Shown here piece after piece: positions 24,075 to 32,464 of a stretch of 64,000 bases of DNA. The stretch covers positions 4,216,001 to 4,280,000 of the forward strand of contig NZ_CP030117.1 in assembly GCF_001039275.2 (NCBI RefSeq). Reading direction: 5' to 3'. A program made the position numbers and the translations under genes. Numbering within the stretch: the stretch's first letter is position 1; the number at the start of each line of letters is the position of its first letter. The notes beneath the pieces are model-generated. The model was given only the letters and a program-made list of their open reading frames with translations, ran no database searches and was not told the DNA's origin. This DNA is from Brevibacillus brevis. GTDB taxonomy: Bacteria > Bacillota > Bacilli > Brevibacillales > Brevibacillaceae.

Positions 24075-25691
24075 ATTATTATCACAAACTTGTGGCCGCA
24101 AGAAAATTGAAGAACCTGATTCCTTTTTTGTACATTCCTGTGACTCTGCAAAATGTGTGAGCGCCTCTGATATGGCCTGCTCATGGCCGAGGGCGGAATA
24201 ATGCAGCCATGGATATACCCCAGCTCGATGTACATTCCCTTTCAAACGATGCTTGCGTACATCCGTCCGAATTTTCCTTTCGTCGAAAAGCAGAATATGA
24301 TCAGCCTGAAATTCATGAAGCTCATCCAGGCTCGCGATATCCAGAAAGGCAAAATGATCGGTTCCCACTGGCGGTCTCACCTGTAGGTCACCGTATAAAA
24401 TATCAGAAATTTTCCGCCTTCTCGCACCAAATATACGGGCTCCACCATCCCAAGCCCTCACTGCCATAACGGTTTCATTCCCAATTTTTTCTCGAATACG
24501 CTCGCGGGCTGCAACTGCTTTCAAATCATAATAATAGAGCCAACTCGTCGCCACTTCTGCAATTCCCAGCATGGTAGCTACTTGCTGCAAATGATCCCGC
24601 CAGGTCGTTGTTTTAAAGGGAATGAGCTGTGTCGGTGCAATGGCTGCCAATTGTTCAAGCCAAGGTGCAACCTGATCTGTACCCACGATCAAATCCGGCT
24701 CCATCTGGCGCAGACGGTACAAGTCAAATTCCAGCGTGGCTGCGTCCATCTGGGAGTACGGCCTCTTTTGCCGATGCTTTTCCCAAACGGGGATCAGATG
24801 TTGGATCGAGATCCCCAATGCGAGCAGATCACCGATAATTGCTGGATGGAGAACGGCTATTTTCTTATGCAACGATTTCTTGTAGCGATAAGGGGGAACG
24901 CCAACGATCTTTTTAAACATGCGACTGAAATAGTACACATCCCGATAGCCAACTTCATTAGCTACCTCAGGAATTATCACGTCCTCCGCCACCAGAAGCT
25001 GACAGGCCTTCTCCATTCGTTTCCGATTGATGAATTGCAAGGGAGTAAGCGAGGTGTACTCCTTAAACTGCTGATAGAAAAGGGTCGGCGTCATCCCTGA
25101 GTAGCGAGCCATCTCCTCGATCTGAAAAGTCTCCTCACAATGCTGCTCCATATGTTCAGCGATCCCTTGAAGAAGTTGCTGACGATCTGTTTTTTTCTCT
25201 TGCTGCGTGATTCCAGCCATAATAGCTTGCCATAGCTTCCAAAAAAGAATTTGCATAGTTGCCTGATCGAAGTGATCTTTTCGCCATGCCAGATGCAATT
25301 GTTCGATGTGATGGTGAATCAAGGAGATGGTTTCGACATGGTGCTTCCCCTGGATCGGTAGCATCACTTCGTTTATGAGCCAGCCATCCCTTTCTTTTCT
25401 GGCATGAGCAGCAAAAAGCGCCACGTAACAAACATAGATGTTCTCCGTAATGGGCAAAAGGGCGAGCCCTTCCTGCATATCTTCTAGAGATATGACCATG
25501 AAATCTCCCTGATTAAGCATCCCTCCTGTCTTATCCGACCGAAACGACGCCCTGCCCTCTATTACCAAAATGATTATTTGTTCACTTCTATCTCTCGCTT
25601 CTGCAAGCTTCCATTCTTTTGAAATGGACAAAACTTGCACATCATTTACAGTGATGACATTCGGATCACTATATGTGTCTGTTTTTCCCAT
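24072..25691 (-). CDS. AraC-family regulator with siderophore-binding domain (Btr-like)
   Basis: A 539-residue activator of the Btr type. Residues 1-170 form an AraC-like cupin part. A double helix-turn-helix spans about residues 172-270, including IEEMARYSGMTPTLFYQQFKEYT and IPEVANEVGYRDVYYFSRMFKK. The C-terminal 260 residues resemble a periplasmic siderophore-binding protein (IAVLHPAIIGDLLALGI, MEPDLIVG, DFDERKI-like end). In B. subtilis Btr this domain binds ferric bacillibactin and activates uptake genes. Its 3' end overlaps the Fur box of the downstream operon. Confidence 0.9.
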   Translation of the reverse strand: MGKTDTYSDPNVITVNDVQVLSISKEWKLAEARDRSEQIIILVIEGRASFRSDKTGGMLNQGDFMVISLEDMQEGLALLPITENIYVCYVALFAAHARKERDGWLINEVMLPIQGKHHVETISLIHHHIEQLHLAWRKDHFDQATMQILFWKLWQAIMAGITQQEKKTDRQQLLQGIAEHMEQHCEETFQIEEMARYSGMTPTLFYQQFKEYTSLTPLQFINRKRMEKACQLLVAEDVIIPEVANEVGYRDVYYFSRMFKKIVGVPPYRYKKSLHKKIAVLHPAIIGDLLALGISIQHLIPVWEKHRQKRPYSQMDAATLEFDLYRLRQMEPDLIVGTDQVAPWLEQLAAIAPTQLIPFKTTTWRDHLQQVATMLGIAEVATSWLYYYDLKAVAARERIREKIGNETVMAVRAWDGGARIFGARRRKISDILYGDLQVRPPVGTDHFAFLDIASLDELHEFQADHILLFDERKIRTDVRKHRLKGNVHRAGVYPWLHYSALGHEQAISEALTHFAESQECTKKESGSSIFLRPQVCDNN

Positions 25692-25727
25692 AACGAACTC
25701 CTCTTACATCATGATGTAGCAATCTAT

Positions 25728-25742
25728 TGATAACAATTCTCA
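25728..25742 (-). promoter_or_regulatory. Fur box upstream of the Btr-like regulator
   Basis: TGATAAC-A-ATTCTCA matches the 7-1-7 Fur consensus at 12 of 14 positions and lies 37 bases upstream of the regulator start. With the box at 24060 it puts both transcripts under iron control. Confidence 0.75.
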
Positions 25743-25795
25743 TCAATTGTACGAAAGACTTGACAAAACTGCAATTCACTTGATTGTGAACAAGC

Positions 25796-25838
25796 AAAAA
25801 ACGCCTAACGATCATCCAGATGACCGCTCGACGTTTTT
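25796..25838 (-). terminator. Probable terminator after the fmdB-like gene
   Basis: The outer arms A6CG and CGT5 enclose an inner GATCATC/GATGACC pairing. On the minus strand the hairpin is followed by T6 and lies about 65 bases past the fmdB-like stop. Confidence 0.5.
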
Positions 25839-25900
25839 CTCTTTCCACGTAAGCTATTCACATGACTCAACTGAATGAACGCCCTTTTCATCCACTCTGT

Positions 25901-26212
25901 TTAGTGTCCAACCATCCAAGGGCGTTTGCCCCCACGGCTGTGAGTATGCCCACGCTGTGCCTGACTACCGTGGTTATGGCTGCACCCTGCTCCTTCATGG
26001 GAATGCGAATGCTTCCGTACCACTTTTGGTTCCACGCCACGCTCGATACGTTGTCGCAGCGCTTGCGGTGTCATGATCAATCCTGGTGCAGAAAACATAC
26101 GCTTTGATAGCTGCTGGCAATCGGGGCAAGCAACGCTATCTGTCAGCTCGCTTATCTTCAGCCACTGTACAAATGGACCACATTCCTCGCACATGTAATC
26201 GTATCTCGGCAT
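25901..26212 (-). CDS. FmdB-like zinc-ribbon protein
   Basis: A 103-residue protein. Its first 40 residues are the FmdB zinc ribbon, with cysteine pairs in MCEECGPF (residues 8-11) and CPDCQQLSKRMFS (residues 29-32). The C-terminal half is rich in His and Gly (HSHSHEGAGCSHNHG), a likely metal-binding tail. FmdB-type proteins accompany formamidases and are thought to be regulators or metal carriers. It lies 36 bases downstream of fmdA in the same orientation. Confidence 0.85.
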   Translation of the reverse strand: MPRYDYMCEECGPFVQWLKISELTDSVACPDCQQLSKRMFSAPGLIMTPQALRQRIERGVEPKVVRKHSHSHEGAGCSHNHGSQAQRGHTHSRGGKRPWMVGH

Positions 26213-26248
26213 CGTATTTGGCTCCCTCTTTCGCGGTCTTTTTCTTGG

Positions 26249-27430
26249 CTACTTCGGTAAAATATCTCGGTCAAAAATGCTTGTCGGGATTGATAAGGTG
26301 CAGCATGCGTTCGGAATATCGACGATCCCCGCAATTCTTCCCTCCACCGGTGCCGTTCCCAGCAGCATGTACGCCTGCTCCCCTGTGAAGCCCATCGCTG
26401 TTTTCAAATACTCGATGGCATTCAGGCATGCATTGCGGTAAGCGACATGCGCATCCATGTACAACTGCTGCCCTGTCGTCTCATGGACAGAAATTCCTTC
26501 GAAAACGAGGTATTCCGTATAGCGGGGCTCTACTGGACCCGGCTTGAATACTGGGTTGTTCACGATGTTATACTTCGCCATCCCGCCCTTGATGACGTCG
26601 ACCTGAAGATCCAGCCAACCAGCCATTTCAATTCCGCCGCAGAAGGTCACTTCTCCGTCTCCTTGTGAAAAATGCAAATCGCCCATGGACAGTTTCGCTC
26701 CCTTTACATAAACCGGGAAGTAAATGCGAGTGCCTTTGGACAAGTTTTTAATATCGCAGTTTCCGCCATGTTCGCGAGGGGGGACCGTTCGAGCCGCTTC
26801 TCTGGCAATCCGGTCAAACTCGGCTCCTGTTAGACTGCCCAACACGGCACTGTGCGGGGTCGGCAAATTCGCGAGTGGAGGCATTCGCTCAGGATTTGTC
26901 GCTACGAGGTCGCTTTCTCTTCGATTCCAGCGATCCAATAGTTGGTGGGAAGGTGCGGTACCTATCAAGCCCGGATGAAGAATGCCAGCAAATTTGACAC
27001 CTGGCAAATGGCGAGAGGTCGTGTAAATGCCGTGGAAGTCCCAGATCGACTTGGCCGCTTGTGAATAATGATCGACGAGGAAGCTCCCTCCGTTTTCCTT
27101 GGCGAAAATCCCGTTAAAGCCCCATTCCGATTGGGGGAGTGCCCCGATATCGAGAATATCGACAACCAAGAGGTCGCCTGGTTCTGCTCCATTCACCCAG
27201 ACAGGTCCACTGAGCACATGGACGCGATTGAGATTGACATCGCGAATGTCGGAAGGGTCATCGTTGTTAGCGATCTGCCCGTCCGTCCAGTCCTTACATT
27301 CCATGCGGAAAACAGCTCCTGGATTCACGGAAACGGTTGCAGGAATGTCTGGGTGCCATCTGTTGTGACCAGGTGTATCCTGCTCCTCCATCGGTTTGTT
27401 CAAGTCAACTCGAAATAAAACTTCTGGCAT
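26249..27430 (-). CDS. fmdA: Formamidase
   Basis: A 393-residue acetamidase/formamidase family enzyme. It hydrolyses formamide to formate and ammonia, releasing nitrogen. Diagnostic segments are GHNRWHPDIPA, RMECKDWTDGQI (about residues 43-54), PGDLLVVDILDIGALP, GGSFLVDHYSQAAKSIWDFHG, the REHGGNCDIKNLSKGTRIYFPV region near residue 220 and GDLHFSQGDGEVTFCGGIEMAG. The length is as expected. The gene follows a -24/-12 promoter and is divergent from a sigma-54 activator gene. Confidence 0.96.
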   Translation of the reverse strand: MPEVLFRVDLNKPMEEQDTPGHNRWHPDIPATVSVNPGAVFRMECKDWTDGQIANNDDPSDIRDVNLNRVHVLSGPVWVNGAEPGDLLVVDILDIGALPQSEWGFNGIFAKENGGSFLVDHYSQAAKSIWDFHGIYTTSRHLPGVKFAGILHPGLIGTAPSHQLLDRWNRRESDLVATNPERMPPLANLPTPHSAVLGSLTGAEFDRIAREAARTVPPREHGGNCDIKNLSKGTRIYFPVYVKGAKLSMGDLHFSQGDGEVTFCGGIEMAGWLDLQVDVIKGGMAKYNIVNNPVFKPGPVEPRYTEYLVFEGISVHETTGQQLYMDAHVAYRNACLNAIEYLKTAMGFTGEQAYMLLGTAPVEGRIAGIVDIPNACCTLSIPTSIFDRDILPK

Positions 27431-27485
27431 GCTGCTTCCCCCTCACTTGTTCAAAATGGCGTATGCCGTACATTCACAAAAAGAA

Positions 27486-27500
27486 GCAATTGACATGCCA
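27486..27500 (-). promoter_or_regulatory. Sigma-54 (-24/-12) promoter of fmdA
   Basis: On the minus strand, TGGCAT-GTCAA-TTGCT has the GG and GC doublets separated by exactly 10 bases. This agrees with the TGGCAC-N5-TTGC consensus at all but one position. It lies 56 bases upstream of fmdA and faces it, beside a sigma-54 activator gene. Confidence 0.85.
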
Positions 27501-27681
27501 ATGCTTGCTGGTCCCGATAAAAATTTGATGATATCGATTCTTTTGGCTATTTTCTCCTGTATACTTATTAGAAAGAGCTTGTCGCAAAACAGGTCATGCA
27601 GTTAATCTGCCCTTGACCGGAAAAGCCCCTCATCTCTTGTATCGCTTTCGTCATTGTGTGTCGTTTGTTTCACGCTTCCTT

Positions 27682-27699
27682 GTCGGACACCTGTCCCAC
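27682..27699. promoter_or_regulatory. Candidate upstream activating sequence for the sigma-54 activator
   Basis: GTCGGACA-CC-TGTCCCAC is an 18-bp dyad with 7 of 8 arm positions matched. It lies about 200 bases upstream of the fmdA -24/-12 promoter, a typical distance for an enhancer-binding protein. Its function is inferred from position. Confidence 0.4.
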
Positions 27700-27741
27700 G
27701 ATCGAACAAACAAACTATAACCAAGAAAGGGTGCGAGAACG

Positions 27742-29235
27742 ATTTTTGAAGCCGGCACGCTGCTCTCGTCTTTCGATTCTTCCTCCGTTATCGAGCGTTC
27801 CCATCATCGCGCGATCTCTCATGCTGTCTTTCATTCTCTCTATCAGCATTTACAGGCCTCTGCGAATCTTTCACCCTACGAATTTTCTCTGATCAGGGAT
27901 GCGCTAATCCATTTGCTACAAAATGGCTCTTTGCCACTTTTCCCGCTATCCTTTTCCACTACGCGACGTTCTTCTGCACTCCAAACTGATCATGTGATTC
28001 CAACTCTCGTGCATGCATCCCATTCTGTTCCCAATTGGAAGAGTCTTCTTTTCGCATGGGCGGAAAACAGCCAAGAATGCCTAATCGCCGTAAGCGACGA
28101 TCGTGTTGTGCTGTTTGCTAACAAACGGGCAAAAGAACGATTTTCGTTAGTTGAAGGCCTTGTCCTGGAGGCGGATTGGGAACAAGAACGCTTAACCAAT
28201 TGGTACCTCGAGGATCTCGATCTGGGGGAAAAGACGTGGTATCGCCTCTTTTTTATTCGCCCATGTACGTCAACTTTGTCAAAGAATACTAGCAGCTATT
28301 CGTTTCCAGAGATTCATACGAGTAGTCCCCTCTATCAAGCCCAACTACATACAGCGCGTATCGCTGCACAATCTCTATCGAATACGTTATTGCTCGGAGA
28401 AACAGGCTGTGGTAAAGAAGTCCTGGCACGTGCCATCCACTCCTCCAGTTCACGAAAAGACGGTCCATTTCTTGCAGTCAATATCGCAGCACTTCCGCGT
28501 GAACTGATCGCCAGTGAGCTATTTGGATATACAGAAGGAGCTTTTACGGGAGCAAAAAAAGGAGGACAACCGGGAAAATTTGAAGCAGCAAATGGAGGAA
28601 CGCTCTTTCTCGATGAAATCGGGGAAATGAGTATGGAGCTACAAGTACTTTTGCTTCGCGTCCTCGAAGAACGCAAAGTAACGAGATTGGGCTCTCACGA
28701 AGAAAAGTCATTGGACATTCGGATTATCGCTGCCACCAATCGTTCCATTGAGGAAGAAGTACGAAATGGGCAGTTTCGTGCAGACCTTTACTACAGACTC
28801 AATGTCCTGCAAATACGCATCCCTCCCCTGCGCGAACGCAAGGAAGATATTGCAACCTTGGCTGACGAATTCCTCCAGCAGCTTCATACCCAATACGCTG
28901 GTGGTCCGACAGGCATTTGTGAATCTGCCCTGGCAATCTTGCAGCAGCATTCATGGCCCGGAAATATTCGTGAGCTGCGCAATATCGTGGAGCGAGCTTT
29001 TTTACATGCGTTCGGTGATTCGTGGGTTACCTCTCACCATCTTCCGAGCGAATGGCAGCAGCAGTATGGACTGCAAGAAGCATCCGGTGAACCTTTGCCA
29101 TTATTGCGCGAATTAGAGAGACAGACGATCCAGCAAGCCATCACTCAAGCTCCGTCCATCAGCGCTGCTGCCAAAAAGCTAGGAATTGCGCGAAGCACCC
29201 TGTACCGAAAAATGGAAGAGTTAGGAATCGGATAA
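27742..29235 (+). CDS. Sigma-54-dependent transcriptional activator
   Basis: A regulator of about 497 residues, probably switching on fmdA. The AAA+ domain spans about residues 195-430, with Walker [11 protein letters not shown], the sigma-54 contact loop [11 protein letters not shown], Walker [13 protein letters not shown] and R-fingers in [12 protein letters not shown] Fis-type helix-turn-helix ([20 protein letters not shown]) closes it. The N-terminal sensor contains a short PAS-like part. The frame is open and protein-like from 27721, but there is no ATG, GTG or TTG before 27913. An ATT at 27742 behind AAAGGG is my best start; a TTG at 27913 would cut into coding-looking sequence. Confidence 0.88.
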   Translation: MFEAGTLLSSFDSSSVIERSHHRAISHAVFHSLYQHLQASANLSPYEFSLIRDALIHLLQNGSLPLFPLSFSTTRRSSALQTDHVIPTLVHASHSVPNWKSLLFAWAENSQECLIAVSDDRVVLFANKRAKERFSLVEGLVLEADWEQERLTNWYLEDLDLGEKTWYRLFFIRPCTSTLSKNTSSYSFPEIHTSSPLYQAQLHTARIAAQSLSNTLLLGETGCGKEVLARAIHSSSSRKDGPFLAVNIAALPRELIASELFGYTEGAFTGAKKGGQPGKFEAANGGTLFLDEIGEMSMELQVLLLRVLEERKVTRLGSHEEKSLDIRIIAATNRSIEEEVRNGQFRADLYYRLNVLQIRIPPLRERKEDIATLADEFLQQLHTQYAGGPTGICESALAILQQHSWPGNIRELRNIVERAFLHAFGDSWVTSHHLPSEWQQQYGLQEASGEPLPLLRELERQTIQQAITQAPSISAAAKKLGIARSTLYRKMEELGIG

Positions 29236-29241
29236 GCAAAT

Positions 29242-29272
29242 CGGGGGATGAGCGTAAGCAGCTTGTCCCCCG
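29242..29272. terminator. Hairpin between convergent genes
   Basis: CGGGGGA and TCCCCCG (outer ends 29242 and 29272) form a stable stem that extends inwards with GAGC/GCTT. No T tract follows on either strand, so termination is possible but not certain. Confidence 0.45.
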
Positions 29273-29290
29273 AAGCAGTTTACCGATTCC

Positions 29291-30208
29291 CTATTCGTCA
29301 GCGAGTGCTCGCCTTATCGTCATTCTTGCTTCCTCAGCCAATTCCTCGTCATTATGATCAATAGCTTGCATCCAAAGTAGCATCGGAATGTACACCGCCA
29401 TCATCCTGGCCAATATTTTTGTCTCTTCATCCACTTCTCCATACGCTTGAAAAAATGACTGGCGGGCTTGTGGCGGTAAAAAACTGTAGGCCACATTTAA
29501 ATCCGCTCCCGGGTGACCCACATTGAGATCTCCCCAGTCAATGATGCCTGATATATGCCCAGCTTCATCTACCAGCATATTTTTCACATGCAAGTCTCCA
29601 TGCAGAAGCACTTCACACGGATTTATTCGGTCGATCACGACTTGCCCTAAGTAATTCGCAATCGCATCCCGATCCTCTTTAGAAATATGTACAGTTAAGC
29701 TAGACAAGAATGTCCGCATCTTTTCTTTTCTCTGTGCAATGTCCAGCAGGTTCCTGTGATCATGTTCGATCCCGTTCTCGCGGGCACGCTCGGGCGGAAA
29801 CGCGTGCAAACTTTTTAAAAACGTCGCAAGTGCCACTGCCGATGAAATACGCTGCTCGTCGGTCAAGCCTTTCGGAAACGTTCCCGGAACATACGTGTAC
29901 CCCAAAAAAGGGAATGGATAGTCTTCGTTTGGTTCCCCATAAAAAATTGGCTTCGGATACGGTATCGTCAGGAATGCCGCGAGCATCGGCAGCAGCACTC
30001 CTTCCTTTTTGATCAATTCAACAGCGACATTCCGCCTGGGAAAACGAAAAACATATTCGTCCCCCACTCGAAAAACCACGTTATCCCAACCACAGCCGAT
30101 CAGCTTGATGGGCATAGAAGATAGCTGCGGAAACTGACGGAAAATGAGTGCGCGTGCCAATGGCTCAGATACTTCCCAGTCAGCATCCCATGGATTCGAG
30201 TTGGTCAT
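29291..30208 (-). CDS. Aminoglycoside phosphotransferase family protein
   Basis: A 305-residue kinase-like protein of the APH/choline-kinase fold. The N-lobe has GCGWDNVVFRVGDEYVFRFPR (about residues 38-58). The catalytic loop LLHGDLHVKNMLVD holds Asp205 and Asn210, and the metal site GIIDWGDLNVGHPGADL holds Asp224. Close relatives phosphorylate aminoglycosides, macrolides or small metabolites, and the substrate cannot be assigned. It starts at ATG 30208 after GGGAGGG and is probably monocistronic. Confidence 0.85.
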   Translation of the reverse strand: MTNSNPWDADWEVSEPLARALIFRQFPQLSSMPIKLIGCGWDNVVFRVGDEYVFRFPRRNVAVELIKKEGVLLPMLAAFLTIPYPKPIFYGEPNEDYPFPFLGYTYVPGTFPKGLTDEQRISSAVALATFLKSLHAFPPERARENGIEHDHRNLLDIAQRKEKMRTFLSSLTVHISKEDRDAIANYLGQVVIDRINPCEVLLHGDLHVKNMLVDEAGHISGIIDWGDLNVGHPGADLNVAYSFLPPQARQSFFQAYGEVDEETKILARMMAVYIPMLLWMQAIDHNDEELAEEARMTIRRALADE

Positions 30209-30260
30209 TATTTTCGTTCCCTCCCATTTGTCGTTTCATCTGCCATGATGATGCTTGCAG

Positions 30261-30896
30261 CTACGATTGCGTAGCACGGATCTGATAGACACATTTCTTT
30301 CCGCCGATTGCTACACATTCCGTCCGTTCTACGCTCGTCTGGAGTAACGCTCGGTAACAATCAAGCTCTCTTGCACAGATCATCTGATACCGATCCGCTA
30401 CTTTAAAATAGGGGCAATTGTACTGCGTGATCACATATTCCTCATCACTGACCTGTTCCCATCTCGCCATAAATCCGTTGTCATCTTGGATGCGTGCCAT
30501 CTCTGCCACCTTTGCAGATAGCGCTTTTCCTTCCATTTGTCCCTCGTATTTCTGGATAATCTTCTCTTGCTGTCTTGCGAAAAATTGATCCACTCGGTCT
30601 ACCCCGTCTGCCAGCACGATATGCTCTATCAAGTCCACGGCCAGTTGCCCGTAATCATTCGGAAATTGTTCGTTACCTTGCTGTGTCAACGAGTAGTAGT
30701 GCATCGGTCTTCCTGCTTTTTGACGGCCTACTCTACACACAACAAAACCGTCTTTTTCCAAGTAGATCATTTGCCTGCTGACAGCTACCTTTGTGAGCTC
30801 CAGCCTGTTTTGCAAATCCTTTGTGCTGAGCTCCCCTTCCCTTTTCAGCAACAATAGAATGTATTCACGTGTTGATAGATGTCTATATCTCTCCAT
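30261..30896 (-). CDS. SufR-like iron-sulfur transcriptional regulator
   Basis: A 211-residue regulator with an N-terminal winged helix-turn-helix (about residues 5-70, STKDLQNRLELTKVAVSRQM) and a C-terminal cysteine cluster. Cys161, Cys174 and Cys202 keep the relative spacing of the first, second and last cysteines of the cyanobacterial SufR motif. Two more cysteines (180 and 194) lie between. SufR proteins bind an Fe-S cluster and repress Fe-S assembly genes. An IscA-type gene lies 1.1 kb away. The start follows AAAGGGG. Confidence 0.75.
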   Translation of the reverse strand: MERYRHLSTREYILLLLKREGELSTKDLQNRLELTKVAVSRQMIYLEKDGFVVCRVGRQKAGRPMHYYSLTQQGNEQFPNDYGQLAVDLIEHIVLADGVDRVDQFFARQQEKIIQKYEGQMEGKALSAKVAEMARIQDDNGFMARWEQVSDEEYVITQYNCPYFKVADRYQMICARELDCYRALLQTSVERTECVAIGGKKCVYQIRATQS

Positions 30897-31039
30897 TTTC
30901 TCTTCGCCCCTTTATTGGAAAAGAACGATACGCTCACAGTATATGTCCTTTGTATAACTAATTCAACAAACATGTTTATAAAGTGACATTCTTTGTCCAT
31001 CGTGAGACCTTCGTAACTGTAATTTATTAAACATTTTAG

Positions 31040-31068
31040 TTGAGTATATATAAAATAGTGCCTATACT
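31040..31068 (+). promoter_or_regulatory. SigA-type promoter upstream of murB
   Basis: TTGAGT (31040-31045), a 17-bp spacer and TATACT (31063-31068), about 50 bases upstream of the murB start. Confidence 0.65.
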
Positions 31069-31116
31069 GTGATTGTAGTGCAAGGTGCTTTTTTCCAAGA
31101 AGGATAGGTGAAACGA

Positions 31117-32019
31117 ATGAAACCTGTATTCTCCCTTCTCCGTGAACGACAAGTTGAAGTGACTTATCAGGAGTCTTTGGCGGCACATACTACCTGGAAA
31201 ATTGGCGGACCTGCGGATTTACTGATTACGCCGAGCAGTAAATCCCAGCTGATCATGGTCCTACAAATACTGAATGAACATCACGTCCCATGGATGGTGC
31301 TGGGAAAGGGCTCCAACCTTTTAGTCACAGACAAGGGTTATCGTGGCGCAGTCATTACATTAAACAAGGCTTTGGACTATGCCCGAATCGTAGGCAATCA
31401 GATTTACGCAGGGGCCGCCTACTCCTTGATCAAGCTTGCAGCATTAGCAAACAAGCACAGGCTCAGTGGCTTGGAGTTCGCAGGCGGAATACCCGGGTCT
31501 GTCGGCGGTGCTGTGTATATGAATGCAGGCGCGAACGGATCAGATATATCGGACATTTTCCATTCAGCAGAAGTGATCACGCAAACGGGAGCCATTCGCT
31601 CCTTGCGTGCTGTAGATTTGGATTTTTCTTATCGCTACTCTTCCTTGCAAGAGACTGATGTCATTATCACGGAAGCCGTTTTGGAGCTGACTCCGTGCGA
31701 CAGCGAAAGCATCAAGCTTCAGTGGAACATGTATAAAGAAAAACGTTTAAAAACACAGCCACTGCCGTTTGACTGTGCGGGCAGTGTATTCAAAAATCCC
31801 CCAGGCCATTTTGCCGCAAAGCTCATTGAAGATGCAGGCCTAAAGGGCATGCGGTACGGAGGCGCGGAAGTATCGAGCAAACATGCCAATTTTATTATGA
31901 ATACCGGTACTGCCACCGCACTTGATGTATCGACACTCATGAAACAGATTCAGGAAAAGGTTCACAGCCAATCAGGGATTCTCCTTGTACCTGAGGTTGT
32001 GATCGTTGGTGAACAGTAA
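31117..32019 (+). CDS. murB: UDP-N-acetylenolpyruvoylglucosamine reductase
   Basis: A 300-residue FAD-dependent MurB that reduces UDP-GlcNAc-enolpyruvate to UDP-MurNAc in peptidoglycan synthesis. Motifs are TTWKIGGPADLL (about residues 26-37), VLGKGSNLLV (about 63-72), GLEFAGGIPGSVGGAVYMNAGA, the type II active-site serine in CAGSVFKNP and a C-terminal GxxxPEV-like end. It stands away from the usual mur operon and is followed by an IscA-type gene 22 bases on. ATG 31117 has a better spaced binding site than GTG 31108. Confidence 0.95.
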   Translation: MKPVFSLLRERQVEVTYQESLAAHTTWKIGGPADLLITPSSKSQLIMVLQILNEHHVPWMVLGKGSNLLVTDKGYRGAVITLNKALDYARIVGNQIYAGAAYSLIKLAALANKHRLSGLEFAGGIPGSVGGAVYMNAGANGSDISDIFHSAEVITQTGAIRSLRAVDLDFSYRYSSLQETDVIITEAVLELTPCDSESIKLQWNMYKEKRLKTQPLPFDCAGSVFKNPPGHFAAKLIEDAGLKGMRYGGAEVSSKHANFIMNTGTATALDVSTLMKQIQEKVHSQSGILLVPEVVIVGEQ

Positions 32020-32041
32020 GCATAAAAAGGGAGGTCTTACG

Positions 32042-32395
32042 ATGATTCAAATTAGCGAAGCTGCCGTCACTCGCATTCAACATATGCTCGAACAAGAAAG
32101 CTCTTCTCTCTTCATTCGTTTTGGGGTGAAGGACGGAGGGTGCTCCGGAATGACCTACGGACTCGGTTTTGATGATACATATCAAGAAGGCGACACCACA
32201 ATTGAGATGGATGGTGTGAAGCTGGTCGTCAATCCGGAAAGCTATCCGTATGTCGATGGCGTCGAAATCGATTACAAAGAGACTGGAATGATGGGTGGAT
32301 TTACGATCCAAAACCCGAATGCAATCGCAACCTGCGGCTGTGGAAGTAGCTTCCGTACAGCCCTACATCGAGGGAAAAGAGAAAAGTGTGAGTAA
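32042..32395 (+). CDS. IscA/SufA/ErpA-type iron-sulfur carrier protein
   Basis: A 117-residue A-type carrier that passes Fe-S clusters to target proteins. The three conserved cysteines are present in GGCSGMTYGL and in the C-terminal TCGCGSSF. It begins after a strong AAAGGGAGG. It is co-directional with murB, with only 22 bases between them. The SufR-like gene 1.1 kb upstream on the other strand may be functionally linked. Confidence 0.93.
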   Translation: MIQISEAAVTRIQHMLEQESSSLFIRFGVKDGGCSGMTYGLGFDDTYQEGDTTIEMDGVKLVVNPESYPYVDGVEIDYKETGMMGGFTIQNPNAIATCGCGSSFRTALHRGKREKCE

Positions 32396-32416
32396 ATCAT
32401 GATTCCAATCAACACC

Positions 32417-32453
32417 AAAAAGCCGATTCTCTCTTAGAGAAAATCGGCTTTTT
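32417..32453. terminator. Terminator between the IscA-type gene and mutS2
   Basis: AAAAAGCCGATT and AATCGGCTTTTT form a perfect stem flanked by A and T runs on both strands, between two convergent genes. Confidence 0.9.
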
Positions 32454-32464
32454 GCCTATACTCA

